A stretch of DNA of 64,000 nt from Eutypella sp. D-1 (Eukaryota > Ascomycota > Sordariomycetes > Xylariales > Diatrypaceae). A program made the translations under genes and the position numbers. Within the stretch, counting starts at the first letter, position 1; each line of letters starts with the position of its first letter. The stretch spans positions 682,001-746,000 of the forward strand of contig JAJTTP010000018.1 of assembly GCA_023313575.1 (NCBI GenBank), written 5' to 3'. The notes beneath the pieces were generated by a model, which saw nothing but the letters and a program-made list of their open reading frames with translations, was not told the origin of the DNA and searched no databases. Below are positions 33,961 through 48,373 of this stretch, in pieces.

Positions 33961-36900
33961 TCAAACTTTATAAAACCGGGCAAAACGTAATATAAACAGT
34001 TTTAATAACTAATTAAAATTTTATTACCGGCAGAAAGAAGATACGTACTAATTAATATCTGATAAACGAACTAAATTAAATTAAGCCAATTAACGCCTTG
34101 GCATAAGGCATAACCAGGGCATAATTTCCGGAGGAGGAAACCGCTAAATACGGAAGCCGATATACACGGAAAAAAATAACTAATTTTAATATTATATTAA
34201 AATATAATAATAACGTTTAAAGCTTTTCCTTTTTAAATATATATTATTAACAGGTAAATCTTTATTTCTTTTTTAATTTAGCTATTATAATTAATATTAT
34301 AACAGCGTGTTAAACTTAAAATCCTTTTTTATAAGGTTATTAATATTTATTACTTATTATTATAGCCTTATAATCGTAAAACTACGTCTTAATAACGGCT
34401 TATTTTATACCTTTTTAAATATCGCCGAAAAAAATATATTAATTAAAATTTCAGCCACATTAAAATATATACTATTTATCCATCCATTTATTAAACCATA
34501 TATATAAAATAAAAAGTCTATATTAAAAGCTATATTTAATAAAAAGGAATAATCTTTTAAAAAAATGCTGTACTTTTTTGTCTTTCCTTTATTAAAGCTA
34601 TTTAACTTTCTTATTAACCTCCGTTTTTTTAATTTTTTAACCCTTTTTATTTAAATATTACTGCTTAAATAATTTTATAACTATATCCCGTGCCGTTCTT
34701 AACATCTTATCACATCCCGACTAAATTTTATTATATATTAAATATAATAAACCTTATAATATAATAATATAAAGCTATTAACTCGATCTTATAATAAATT
34801 TTAAACACCAGCTTATATATCACATAAACTTAACGGCTATAAAAAAACCACCTCCTTTTTAAAATATCCGGTAAAATATAATCCGGAAAACCAACTTTAA
34901 ACATATAAATATAAAATATAACCTTTATTTTATTTTATCATGGCTTGCATTTCCACTTTTAAAAAGATATAACGGTTTACGTTAATAACATCGTATTTTA
35001 TAAAGCCGGCTTTTTTAAACTTTAAAAAAATAAAAGCAAACTTTGCTTTATTTAAACTAATAACGCGATTATTACTTTAAACAAAATCGCCGTATATTAA
35101 GATAACTTTTTATTTAAATCTTAAAAACTGTTAAGCCTTAATCTTTAACCTTACATAATTATATAAATAATTTCTTTTATTATAATAAGCTTATAATCCT
35201 TTTTAAATAAAAATAATTTATTATTAGCAACATCTTTTATAAAATAACTTTTTAACTGGTTCGTAAAAAACGTTTATAAAATATTACGTAACGTACGAAA
35301 TAATTATATAAAATGTTATTATTCCCGTAAACTTAATTTACGATTCCGATCCTTTATAAATAAAAACTAATAATTAAAACAAGTGCTATTAATAATTTAA
35401 TTAAGTTTTTAAATATACCTTTTAATTCGAATATTAATTTCGGTAATTTCCGCATTTATAAACCGATAGCTTTTATTAAAGGTCAGGCTATACCGTTTTT
35501 AAAAAAAAAACAAAACTTATCGAAATAATACGTTTTTAAAAAGTTAACAACAGTTATAAAGCTAAAGAATCGGCTTATTAGCCTGTTATAAAAGATTTAT
35601 CCGTTTAAAAAACATATCGTTAATAAAAATAAATTAAAGCTATAACTTTATTATCGTAAATTTAATACGTTTAAACAAATTAAATATTTATAACAATTTA
35701 CGATAATAACTAGCCGGTTTTATAAATTTAAAATTACCTTTTCCTTAATATTAATAATAACTATTAAAAACATAAGCTTTAAATTATTTAATAAAACCTT
35801 ATACTTTCCGGCCGTTTTAAGGATATATTTTATTATTTCCTTTTTTTTACGATTAATATACGGTACCCCTGAAAGTTAAATAAAAATCGTTACTTAAAAG
35901 AAAAATCTTATTAAACTTATATTAAGCTCCCCCGGGATAGCATTAAAAACTCCGTAACTTCGCTTTTAACTTTTTTAAAGTTTCGGATATAAAATAAACA
36001 AAATTATTCGTTTTTTTTCTTTATACTTTTTTTAAAACGGTTACGCCCGTTATTATTAATTATCGCTAATAATCTCGCGGAAAACCTTTAATACATCTTT
36101 TACTTATCTTTTATAACCTACCCTTTTTAAAAACCGGAAAAAGCTTATTTTATTATTTTTATTAATTAGTTTTTTAATTAAAATTTTATATAAAAGCTTT
36201 AATTCGCATTTTAATATTATAAGTTAATTAAATAATACGATAAGATAATTATTACGTTTATAAACTTAATCCATAAATTATAAGCTTATTTTTTTCCGTT
36301 TATAACCGATATATTTACAGTTAAATTATTTACACTTTTATTAAAAAATACTTAACCGATCGATTTAAAATAACCTTATCTTTTTATATTTTATATATTT
36401 AATAACGCAATTAAAAATATAATCCCGAATTAATAATTTTAAAAACTTATTTCGACTTTATTTTTAAATTAAATACCGCTTTATTTTAATATTTTTATAA
36501 TAAAAGGGATGCTAAGTATATAATAACATAATAAAATTCCTATCCTTAAAAGCATTAATTTAAGCTCGGAACAATATAATTTATTAAATATTATAACTAT
36601 TAATAAAAAGATATTCAAGGTTTTTAAAACAAATAACGGAGAAAATATTTTTAAAATACTTAATACTATTAAATATCGAAAAAAAAACGTAACGATAAGC
36701 TATATATAAATTTTCGTAATTTTAAATAATAAGACCTTTAAATCGTCCACCGGAAATTTAAAAAATAATATTATACCGATCTTAAATTATAATCTTTATA
36801 ATAAAAAAAATACTTTATTATATAACAGCTTTTACCGTTTTTTATTATAATATATACCGTTTATATTATTATAATATATTAGGTTTTTCTTATCGTAATA

Positions 36901-37425
36901 AAGCTAGCTTATAAATATACTTTTAATATTATTAAATTATTATAATAAACGTAACCCCGATTAGGAAATTTATATATAACTTTATAAATTAAAGGGTTTT
37001 AAAAATTTATTTAATTTATAAAGTTTTAAGCAAATAATTAAAAAATATAAATAAATAACTAAATAGGTGAAAAATCCTCCATTTATAAATTGTTATAAAG
37101 CCTTATTTAAAACCTACCACACCTAATTATAATAAGCCGTTAAAAACGGCACGGGACGTAATTATAAAGCCACTTAAGCGTTAATAAAATAAGTTAAAAA
37201 ATAAAAAAACGGCGGCTAATAAAATGGCTAAAATTGTTAAAATTAAATAAAACCATATATATATACAAAACGCGCTTAAATAACCTTAATAAAAAAAAGG
37301 TTACATAATAAAGCACTTCTTTAAAAAAATTATAACTTGTTTTAAATAAAGCTTTTTTACGGATTAAATCTCCATTTTATATAAAATTTTTATTATAATT
37401 AAAATATTTTATAACGCTCGGTAAT
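33961..37425. other. unassigned RIP-degraded sequence
   Basis: No protein family is readable. A short G+C-richer island at 34080-34170 (CCGGAGGAGGAAACCGC) adjoins the left-hand limit of repeat R and could be an element terminus. The 66-codon frame at 34307 is hydrophobic by composition only. Confidence 0.3.
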
Positions 37426-37809
37426 TATTATAAACTAATTAAATTATAATACCGAATAAGGCCGATATATAATAAGGTTTTAAAATAAAAATTAACTATA
37501 TTAAAACAGTTATATTAAAGAATTATATAAAATAAATTTAATTAAATCTTTAAATCTAACCGGACACCCTGGATTTACAGATTTAATAATAACCTCACAT
37601 TTTAATATCGGAATAAAGGATATAAATAATATATAATAAAGCTTATTAACTTTTTTTAAAATCATTTTTAAACTTATTAATTTATAATATAACTTAATTA
37701 CTTAAAACATTTATCTTTTTAATTTACTAAACGTAATAACCTTTACTTATATTATTATAACATAAACTTTTAATTAAACCTTAAAACTAATTAAAGCCTA
37801 GCTGTTATA
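37426..37809 (+). mobile_element. degraded solo LTR of the gypsy family
   Basis: Similar to the family LTRs in its second half (AATAAAGGATATAAATAATATA near 37611 and ACTAAACGTAATAACC near 37726). It starts TATTATAAAC and ends GCTGTTATA, which match RIP-mutated TGTTATAACC and GCCGTTACA. It is directly bracketed by TCGGTAAT on both sides (37418-37425 and 37810-37817). An 8-bp repeat is longer than the 5 bp seen for the family's other insertions. Confidence 0.55.
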
Positions 37810-38869
37810 TCGGTAATCTTTATAAAACAGTTTTAATAAGGTTTTCTTTTCCGACGTTTATTTAATAAAAATAATAAACTTAAATTATTAATCTCTTTAA
37901 AAACTAAACTTTTTTTTTTATTAATTTATAACGGTTATTTAATATTATATACTAAATATAAAGATTAAATTTATAATAAACTAAAAGGAAAAAACGTCCC
38001 TTTATACTATGAATTAATTTCGTTTAAAACCTAAACCGCTATTAAACCGCTTATAAGTACATACAGAAAAAGAAAAAGTATACTATAATAAAATATAAAA
38101 GCTATATAATAAATTTTTAACTTAAACGCGTTAATATATTTTAACCTTACCGAATTTATATTTCGAAACTTTAGTAATAATTGCATTAAATAAATAATTT
38201 CTTACTTATGCTATCGCGTAAATTAAGAATATAATAAAAAGAATAATTAAAAATATTATACTATTTATATTAATCGAATCCTTAGCATATATTGTAATTT
38301 AAATAAATATTAAACGTATGTTTTTAACTATTTTAAGGCTAAATATAAAGCGTTTTTTATACGATAAAATGTAATAACCTGGTTTATTAATATAAACGTT
38401 AAAATTATATCGTTAACTTTTTCCGCTTTTTTAAAAAAAAGCAAAGTTAAAATAATACGTTTTTATATTATCGTTATTAGCCGGACTTTTAAAATTTACA
38501 CGGATCGCGCCTTTATAAAAGTATTATATTTAAAGTTTAAAAACACGAAATATAAACGTTTTAAAACGCGTACTAAAGTTAAAAAGTATATAAATACATA
38601 TAACAGTTTTAACATAAATACGTTTTTTTATATAATTGAAAATAAAAAAAATAATATAAAAAACGGTAGCTTAACGTTTAAACCGTATATACCCCGTTCC
38701 GTAAAATTTTAAATTATACGTTAATATATATATTAAATAAAATAAATAAAGAAAAGATTTAATAAAATTAAAAATAAAATTTAATTTTTACTTAAAACTT
38801 TATCGTTAAACTTTTTACTTTTACCCGCTTTTTATTAAATTTTTTGCTTTTTTTTTTATTTTTTATTTA
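37810..38869. other. unassigned AT-rich sequence
   Basis: RIP-degraded with no readable product or terminal structure. Confidence 0.3.
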
Positions 38870-39849
38870 AGGTAAATACTGGTATAAAAACTAATTATTT
38901 TTAAAAACTTTTAAAAAGTTAAAAAATTATTTATTAAAACTTTTAAATATAATTTCGCCTTTTTTTCTAACCTCGGTTACCGGATAAATTTATATACCTA
39001 TTTATTAAAAATAACTTATATTTTTTTATATTATATTAAATGCCGAAAATGTTTATTCTTTTATATAAATATATTAATTTTACGTATAAATGTCCGCATT
39101 TATAATAATATTACGTAAAGTTTTTATAACTTATTTTAATAATAAAATACCGGTATAACGTTAATTTAATAAATACGTTTAACTTTTTAAAATAACGGAT
39201 ATAATATATTAATTTTTAATTTTTATATTTTTTTAAAAGATTTAAAAAAGCCCGTAATTATTAATTTTTCCGTAAATTAAAAATAATTTTTTTAATAAAC
39301 GATTTTAACCTATACGTTATAAACGTGTAATTTTTATTTATATTTTTTCGCCGTGTTTTTATTTTTATAAGCTTATCCGTTAATTTATTTCTTATTATAT
39401 TATAATATTTTAAACATTATTTTATTTTAACGTTATAAATCTTTACCGTAACGTAAAATTTTAAATATATTTATTAAAATAACGGCGTTACGTTAATTTA
39501 TAATCTTTAAATTATGCCATTATTATTTAAATATACCTATATTCGTTATTTATTAAAATTAAAAAAGGCCGTAATAATATGTTATAAACTTTTTTAAACA
39601 TTTATTACCTTCGCGTCGAAATTAATTAATATAAGATTAAATTTATTATATCCCGAAAACAGGAGCTTTTTAATCTGATAAACCGTAAAGTTATAACTTA
39701 TCTTATCTTTATCTTAAAAGCTGTTTATAAAAATTATTATATCCATCGGAAATAACGCATTATACCAATTCTTAAAAGCCTTTACCGCTTACTTTTTAAA
39801 AAGCCTTTTTATAGGGTTTTGCCTGGAACCCAGGGGATAAGTATTACCT
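38870..39849 (+). repeat. transposon fragment repeated at 25.5-26.2 kb
   Basis: Aligned landmarks with the left copy include AAATATAATTTCGCC (25566/38944), ATGTCCG (25709/39089) and AATTTTTCCGTAA (25880/39263). This copy has about 170 extra bases near 39300-39490. The orientation is the same in both copies. The encoded product is not identifiable. Confidence 0.5.
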
Positions 39850-40020
39850 TTTTATTAAACTCTTTAATAATAATGATAATGATTAATTTTATAAACGGGG
39901 GTGTATTTATTAAATAAAGGCCTGATAAAGCCTATTATATATACTTCTTACATAACGCTACGTATTAAAGCTTTTAACCCTTTTGATATATAATCGCTAT
40001 ATAACGATATAACTCGGCCT
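39850..40020 (-). repeat. LINE-like 3' end, inverse of 29.5-29.66 kb
   Basis: The reverse complement carries AATAAATACACCCCCGTTTA and neighbouring sequence shared with 29500-29660. No long poly(A) survives here, only an ATT-rich stretch near 39880. Confidence 0.4.
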
Positions 40021-41918
40021 TTAATTAAGCAATTTCGCGTATAAAGTAAAAATCCTTTACATAATGTTAACAGTCGATACTTACCTTATTTTAACGGCGC
40101 TTTACTAAATCTATAATTTTAACGACGTAATCGTCAGGTTCCTCGGCCTTAGTTTTCCCGGTTATAACGTTTAACCAAACCTTTTTAATCTGTTATATGC
40201 CCGGAAATATTAACCTGATATTATAATATAACAGCTAAATTAAATCTTAATTATTATTACGTAATACCGTTTTCGGTACCGGGCCCGGCTTATAAATAAA
40301 TATACCGTCCGCCGTTTTAATTAATATATAAAAGGAGTAAATATAAAGAAATGCCGTAATACCGGTAATTATTAATTAGGATTTTAAGTAAATTTATTTT
40401 TAACGGGATAAAAATTTCGAAAATTCTATTCCGATAAAGTTATCGGATAAATTCGAAAATAAAATTAGAAATTATAATCGGCGACGGGATTTATTAGTTT
40501 TAATCTTAAAAAAGGTGGTAATTATACCGTTTCTTTATTTAATAAACCTTTTACATAAGCCAAAGGGTTAAAAGGTTAGTTATTAAAAAACTGTTTTTTG
40601 TTAATTTTATAAAAAAAGCCGTCCTTTTAACAGTTATTAAGGCGGTACGGCGTTATTTACTTTTAAACGATAATCGAAACCGTATTTAAGGGAAATATCT
40701 TAAAAAGGTTAGTCGGTACCGCTATAACGGCGGCGTATTATTAAAAAAAAAGCAACTTAATCTTAAATAGTATATATATACGCGCCTTTATCCAAATATC
40801 GGTATGGATAAAGTTAATAATATAATCGGGAAATACCAAAATTAGTAAAGAATTAATAAATCCTTAGTTTAAAGGGGGGGGGGGGGGGGAAATAATATTA
40901 AAAAGGATATCTTTAATAATAATATAAACCACTTTTTCGGTAATAAAGCTTTTCGCCTTATCGGTTAAGAAATAACTGCATTACTTTCTTACTATTTTTA
41001 TTCCTTATTACGGCTTTAACCACTTTTTTTATAATATAAACCTTTTCGCTTCGTCAGTTAAGGAGTAGCTTTATCACCTTTTTACTATTCCCGTAATTTC
41101 TTACTGCCGTTAAAACCATTTTTATAATTATTTATGCCTTATATTTTAATAACTTTTTAAGTATAATCTCGTTTTTATTTATAGCTGCCACGTTTAATGG
41201 AGTTTCGGAACTTTAATTTATTAACTTTAATATTATATCGATATCCGAAATAATTTGCTAATAAAAACTATAACATAAATAATCGAAAATAGTAAAGATA
41301 TTATAATATTTTACGATATATACAATTAAAGCTTTTTTAAATATTTATTTATAACCATAATACCCGTCCAGCTAAACGTTTTTAAATAAAAACTTAATTT
41401 CGAAAAATATTATTTATAATTACTTAATTTTAAATCTATCTTTTACGCGTTACGCATAAGAATTTTAATAATTAAATGCATAAAAAAAGAACGATTCTTC
41501 TTAATTAAAGCGATTCTTAAACAATTAAAAATCGCGGATAAGCTGATTTATATACTTATATATAATCTTTATATAGAAATCTCTTTCTTAAACCAGCTAT
41601 TACGTATTAAAAAAAAATCCTTTATAAACTAATATAATAAAAAGATTTATTAATCTTAAATAATTACTAAAAGCCGGCAGGTTATAATATAATCCCGTAT
41701 ATACTATATGCAAATTTCTTAATTTAAGTTAAGGCGATTTTAATAAGCTAAAAACAATTCGGTAATATTAAATGGCCGGAACGATATTATAATAAGATTT
41801 AAAATTTATTTAATTACTTTATTACTTTTTTCGTTTTATTTAAGAGCATTATTAAGTAATTTCTTATATAAGTTATTAAGCCTAGGCGGCATTTTTTTTA
41901 AAAGGTTAACCGCATTTA
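40021..41918. other. unassigned AT-rich sequence with G16 run and tandem duplication
   Basis: A run of 16 G lies at 40874-40889. An imperfect tandem duplication of about 91-95 bp begins at 40930 and 41021, with the start of a third unit near 41115; each unit holds ACTTTTT, a CTTTTCGC word and a TTACTATT word. No protein is readable. Confidence 0.4.
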
Positions 41919-42346
41919 TGTTATGACCTGGCTAGGTCATTGGGCCTAAATAGGATTGGCATAAACAATCCCTAACCATGGCACTGGAAGGGACAGATAC
42001 GATAAAATAAGTTATACTTAGGTCACGTGATAAGAAGGATAGCCTGGATAGCCCAGTTATCCCAGTAATCCTAAATAGCCTGGATAACTTAATTATTTTA
42101 ATAATTTAATATTTAACATTATATTTTAATATCAGGAATAAAAGATATAAATAATATATAGTTATATTTATTACCTCTTTTTTAAATAATTTTTAAATTT
42201 ATTAACTTATAATATAACTTAATTATTTAAAACATTTTTTTTTTATTATTACTAAACGTAATTACTTATTACTTAAAACCTTAACATTTTTATTAATATA
42301 AACCTTTTTAATTAAACTAATAATTAAGAATAAACTAATTATTATA
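41919..42346 (+). repeat. 5' LTR of gypsy element
   Basis: 428 bp, starting TGTTATGACC and ending ATTATTATA, a mutated form of the 3' LTR end GCCGTTACA. The first 160 bp are little mutated, the rest strongly A+T-shifted. Confidence 0.9.
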
Positions 42347-42599
42347 CGTTATAAGCTTTTATTTAATAATATTATTAACTTTAAGCAATATTTAATATTA
42401 TATCTTTTTTAGGTTAAAATTTTTAATAAGTTATTTAATAATTACTTAAACAAATCGAATAAATCGAGCAAACGGTAATTATATTTACGAATTAAAAAGT
42501 TATACTTATTAAATTTAAACTTAAAAAACTTAAACCTTATAATAATACCACCCCCGTGTAACTTTTTTTTATTACAGCCGTAATTTACTTATATTAATA

Positions 42600-43900
42600 A
42601 CGTTATATGTATATTACGGAAGCTAATAAAATTTTTAATATTGCGTTATATTTTATTAAAGAAATAACTTAATGGTTTAAACCTATTTTAAATGCTTTTA
42701 TAAAGGTAAAAAAAAAAGAAAGATTTACGGAAATTAAACGTTTTTTTAAAAAGTATAAAAATTTCGAGGAAAAGGTGAAAGTTAATTACGGAAATCCGGA
42801 TAAAGCTTAAGCCGTTACGTAATAACTTTTAACTTTTAAATAAAAAAAGGTAGCTTATATATACGCCGCGTAATTTAAATAACTTATTATTAAAATAGAT
42901 TAAATCGACGATAAATCCTTTATCGATACGTTTTATTAAGGACTTAAGGATTCGGTTAAAGATAAAATTATTTCGTAAAATAAATTAAATGCTTTTAATA
43001 AATTTATTACTTTAATAATTAAAATCGATAATATATAATTTAAACGACGTTAAAAGAAAAAAGGACATTATATATTTAAAGGATTTAAAAGATATTAAAA
43101 TAATAAGAATTAAAATTAAAAACTTACCGATATATTTTACGGGACGGCATTAGGATTAATATTATTCGATATAATACGAAAAAATAAACAATAAATCAAA
43201 TATTATAATTATAGTAAAATAAGATATTTTAAAAAAAAATATAAAAAATTTAAACGAAATATAAATTAGAAACCTATACCTAAAAGAAAGTAATTTCTTA
43301 CCGGTAAAAAAACGTTCGGAATAATCCGTTACATATATTTAAATAATAATATTTATTAATAAAAATTATAAAAAGTTAAATAATTAACTTAAGCCGCCGT
43401 AAAACGATAACGTTAATAATAATAAAATAAATATTTCGATAACGATAAAAAAAAAACTTTTATAAAAACTTATTTCGTAAAAGAAAAAAAAAAAAATAAT
43501 TAATTAATTAATTTAAGGAACGATAAAATTATAAATTATAAAAAATATATAGCACTTACGTTAAACGATTTTAATAACGTTTTAAAAAATAACGATTTAA
43601 AATTTACTTATTATAACTTTATAACTAGGACGAATTTATTAATTAAAAAATTTAAACTCGGACGCCGTATTTTTTAAAACATTTTATTAATTATCGAAAA
43701 TATAAATATTATTAGCATAAGGAACGAAAAATTGGTATTATTAACCGAATTAAACGAATAGTTAAAAAAGGATTCGATTTTTTATAATAAAAGGGAGATG
43801 AAACCGATTAACGATAATATAAAGAAATTATACGTTATATTAACCGCGTACCGTATGGTTAAAAGTGGTTAAAAAAAATATCTTGCCTTAAAGGATATTA
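42600..43900 (+). pseudogene. Gag and protease region of gypsy element (degraded)
   Basis: Lysine-rich degraded frame. Near 43200 a KYYNYSKIRYFKKKYKK segment matches a CCHC zinc knuckle in which the cysteines and histidine have become tyrosine, the change expected from TGT to TAT and CAT to TAT. Protease cannot be pinpointed. Confidence 0.6.
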
Positions 43901-45060
43901 AATATGTTATTATAATAAATATATATATTAAACGTTAAAAATTATAAAGATCCGGAACGAGATCGAATAATAAAAATACGAAATCCGATATTAGAAAAAT
44001 AAATTATTAAACGCCGACTTATATATTTATAAAGATTTGTTAAAAAGGATAACCTTTAATAAAATTAGCTTTAAATATTTTTATAAAAAATTAACGGTAA
44101 AAGAATAACCGTACGTATAAAAAAAACCTAATAAGGAAAAACTTTACGATAACTTATACGATACCGTATAAGTTTACGGTAAAGATTTAAAAAAGTAAAA
44201 CCGTTTATATTAAGGTTATAAAACGGTATTATAAAGCTTAAAAACATAATACGATATTTATAAGCTATTTTAAAAACTTAAAAACGATACAGATATATTA
44301 TAATATAAATAAAGGTTAAAAATAATTAATATATCGTTATAATAAATAACGGAGCCGAAAATAATTATGTAACCCCGAAATTATATAATAAGTTATAATT
44401 ATTATAAAAAAAAAATAATATTTTTATAATATAATAAAAGCCGAAAGTTATATTTTTTAATATAACGAAGGAAAAATATTACGAAAAACCGATTAATTTA
44501 ACGTATATATCGAAAGATAAAAATAAGACGTTATTTTCAATATTATACCTTTAAAAAGATACGATATAATCTTTAAGCAATTATAGTTATATTAATATAA
44601 TTTATCGATTAATTAGAAAATTGGTTAAATAATATTTCCTTATTTTTTAAAAACCGACGATAATTTAAAAAAAAGATCTTAATACTTAACGGATAATAAA
44701 TACGGATATAAGGACACGATAAAAACCTTATTAAAAGGAATACGATAAATTAAAGAAAAAGGACACGAAAAAAGGATTAAATAAATTATCGCATTTATCC
44801 GATAACGATTCCGCTTTTTTAATAATATCTTAAAAAAGGAAAATACGATAACATTACAAATATATAACGTACCACCATAATATTATTAATACGATAAAGT
44901 ATTTTACGAAAAATTTAAAAAAGGATTATTAGATTATAATAAATAAAATTACGAGATTATCCTTATAAAAAAAAAGACGTTACGATTTTATAAAATTTAT
45001 AACCTTAACGAAATCGAATTTAAAAAATTACGAGAATACTTTAAAAATAAGTTAATAAAA

Positions 45061-47720
45061 GGATATATTTAACGATTAAAATTATTAACTGGATATTTTA
45101 TTATGTTTATGCCTAAAAAAAACGGCAAATTATAATTTATAATCGATTATCGATAATTAAATAAAATTACCGTTAAAAACCGAATACCGTTATTATTTAT
45201 TATTAAAATAAAGGACCGTTTATACGGAACTAAATAATTTACCACTTTAAATCTTAAAAATAAGTATTATTATATTAAAATTAAACCCGGAAACGAATAA
45301 AAAACAGTTTTTAAAACGAAATACGGTTTATTCGAGTATTTAATTATGTTTTTCGGATTAATTAACGCATTAGTATTTTTTTAACGTATAATTAACCATA
45401 TATTATAAAAATATTTTAATATTTTCGTTATTTATTATTTTAACGATATTTTTATTTATTTAAATTTAAAGGAATAGCATAAAAAATATGTACATAAGGT
45501 ATTATAAATATTATAAAACGTTAACTTATTAATAAAACCTGAAAGAAATGGATTTTATATGTAAGAAATGGAATTCCTCGGATATATTATTACCCCCGAA
45601 TATATTAAAGTAAACCTTAAGAAAATCGTAATTATTAAAAATTAAAAAATGCTTATTAATATAAAGGAAATATAGGCTTTTTTCGGTTTAGCAAATTATT
45701 ATTAAAAATTTATATAACGATTTAAATATATTATAACACCTTTTTCGGAATTAATAAAAAAGGATAAACGGTTTATATGGATTAATAAAATAAACGAATC
45801 TTTTAAAAAGTTAAAAAACGTTATTATTAACAAATTAATACTTATTATATACAATCTTAAAAAACCCGTTAAGTTAAAAACCGACGTTTCGGATTATGCC
45901 TTTAAAATATAAATTAAATAACGAAATAAAAAAGGAAAATTATACTTTATCGTATTTTATTTTTATAAATTTATTAAAACCGAATTTAATTATCCGATTT
46001 ACGATAAGGAATTTCTTATTATCGTTAACGCATTTAAAAAATTTAAATATTACTTTATAAGAAATATATACCAAATTAAGGTTTATACCGATTATAAAAA
46101 TATTACACATTTTTTTATTACTTAAACCCTTAGCGGAAAACAGTTATAATACGTTAAGTATTTCGCGGAATTCGAATATATTATTATTTATAAAAAAAAA
46201 TTAAAAAACGGATAAGTAAATGTTATTAATAAATAACTTATTATGGAAAAAAAATATATATTAATCAAATACGCGGTATTCCGATAAACGTTAAAAAAAT
46301 ACCTGGAATAATAATAAATTTCTATTATTAAGATTATTTAAAATAACCTATATAAGTAAATCGAATAACATAATAACGAATTATTAATAAAAAAATAAAT
46401 AAAAAAGTTATAAATACCATAAAAACTGCAAGAATAATTAATATAAAAGATTCACGAATATTTTTTATACGGATATTTAAAAGATTATAAACTTTTTAAA
46501 CGATTATAACGGACTTATGTATTTAATAAAATAAAATTAATAATATAACAAATATAACGACGATATAATATATATAGAAAAACTAAAACAAAACGATATA
46601 AACTTTACGGAAAATTATAACCATTATTAGTTAATAAACGATTATAAAAGTTTATTATATTCGATTTTATTATTAAATTACCGATATTAAAAGATCCAGT
46701 AATATATAACGGTTATAATAACATATTCGTAATCGTTAACCGATTTATAAAGTTTTTTTATTTTATTTTATATAACGAAAACACCGACGTAAAATAAATA
46801 ATATATATCTTTTTATAACATATTATAATAATATACGGCTTTATATTCGAAATTATCTCCGATAAAGGAATAACATTTATATCGAAATTTTAGCAAAATT
46901 TTATAATAAGATTAAAACTAAACCTTAAACTTATAACAGCTTTTAAACCTTAAGTAAACGGATAAACGGAACGAATTAATTAAATATTAAAAACTTAGTT
47001 TCGATAATATATTAATTATAAGCAAAATAATTAAGTTAAATAGTTATTTATTATATAATTAGCTTATAATATAGCTTATTATAAAAGTATATAAATAATA
47101 CTTATTAACGTTAATTTCGGATTTATTTTAAACGTTTATCGAAACGTTTATAAAAAAGGACCGGATAATATTAAAGTTATATTAATATTAAAACGACTTA
47201 AATAATTATATAAAAAAATAAAGGAAAAATTTAAACTTATACGTTAATAAATAAGCCGATATTATAATTAAAAAAGGTTAAAAGGATTAACTTTTTCGGA
47301 AAGAAATATAGCTTATTTAATTATAAAAAATATTACGATAAAACGATTTAATAAAAAATTTAATTATAAATATATCGGACCGTATTTAGTTATTAAAAAA
47401 ATATTAAAAAATAATTACGAACTGAACTTATTATTAAAAGTTAAAATTTATTTAATTTTTTACATTTCCTTACTCGAGAACGTAACAGATATAAACGTTA
47501 TAAAAACAGGACGAAACGACGTCGAAATAAAAGCAAACGAATACGAAATAAAGAAAATCTTAAACGTACGAATAAAAAATGGACGAATAAAATATAAGGT
47601 TAAATAAAAAGGATATAATAACTCCGAAAATATATAAAAACCTGTTAATTATTTAATAAACGTTTAACGTTTTTTAAAAAAATTTTATTAACGCCGACGG
47701 AAGCGTTAATAAAATAATAT
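45061..47720 (+). pseudogene. RT-RNase H-integrase-chromodomain polyprotein (degraded)
   Basis: Near 45110 the frame reads FMPKKNGKL then IIDYR and LNKITVKNRIPL, the classic gypsy RT start. The YxDD box has become YFND (about 45436-45447). FLGYIITP follows near 45570. RNase H shows LKTDVSDYAF near 45880. Integrase shows IISDKGITFISKF (about 46850) and NG-TERIN (about 46960), the central D and the E of the DDE triad. The C-terminus has EYEIKKILNVR and a KGY-NSEN stretch, a chromodomain (47540-47700). Many TAA/TAG codons interrupt it. Confidence 0.9.
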
Positions 47721-48373
47721 CTTAATTAAGATTACCTGATATATTTATTTTAAATTAATTAAGATCCGGAATAACCTTAAAATTTATAAACGCCTTATTA
47801 AACCCCGTAAAATGCGTATTTTCCGCCCGACGCTTTTTTTCCTTTAATTCTTTTAAATTATCGATATTATAAAAAACCGCCTTTATTATTTTTTCGTATT
47901 ATATATGTTTTTAACGACGTAAACGGTAAAGTTTTACATTTGTTTTAAAAATTATTTTCTTAACCTTTTCCTCCGTAATTTTAAGTTTTAACTTTAATTT
48001 TCGATATTAAAATATAACTTTTTATAATTGTTCCGGATTAAGCTTAAACACGTTATATTAATTCCAGTTATAGCAAATATATAATAAATAATAAAAAAAA
48101 TCCGAGTTAAAAACTTTATATTTTAATTAACGACGTTTATAATAAGAATAAAAAGCTATATTAACCGGATCGGATAATAAAACTGCCGTAAAAAAGGAAT
48201 TACGTTAAGAAATTTTACGTTAAAATAAAAAAATCGCGCGTTTAAAAATTAATTTATTAACACGATTAAATATAATAAAAAAGATATAAAATAAGAAAAA
48301 AGAAATATTTATAACAAAGGAGGAACAGGAATAATAGGTTTTAAAAATAAAAACCTTAAAAAGGGAAAGATTA

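Noticed and set aside
34307..34507. 66-codon hydrophobic plus frame
   Set aside because: AT-rich codons give Leu, Ile, Phe and Tyr by default; there is no start context, homology or neighbouring gene.
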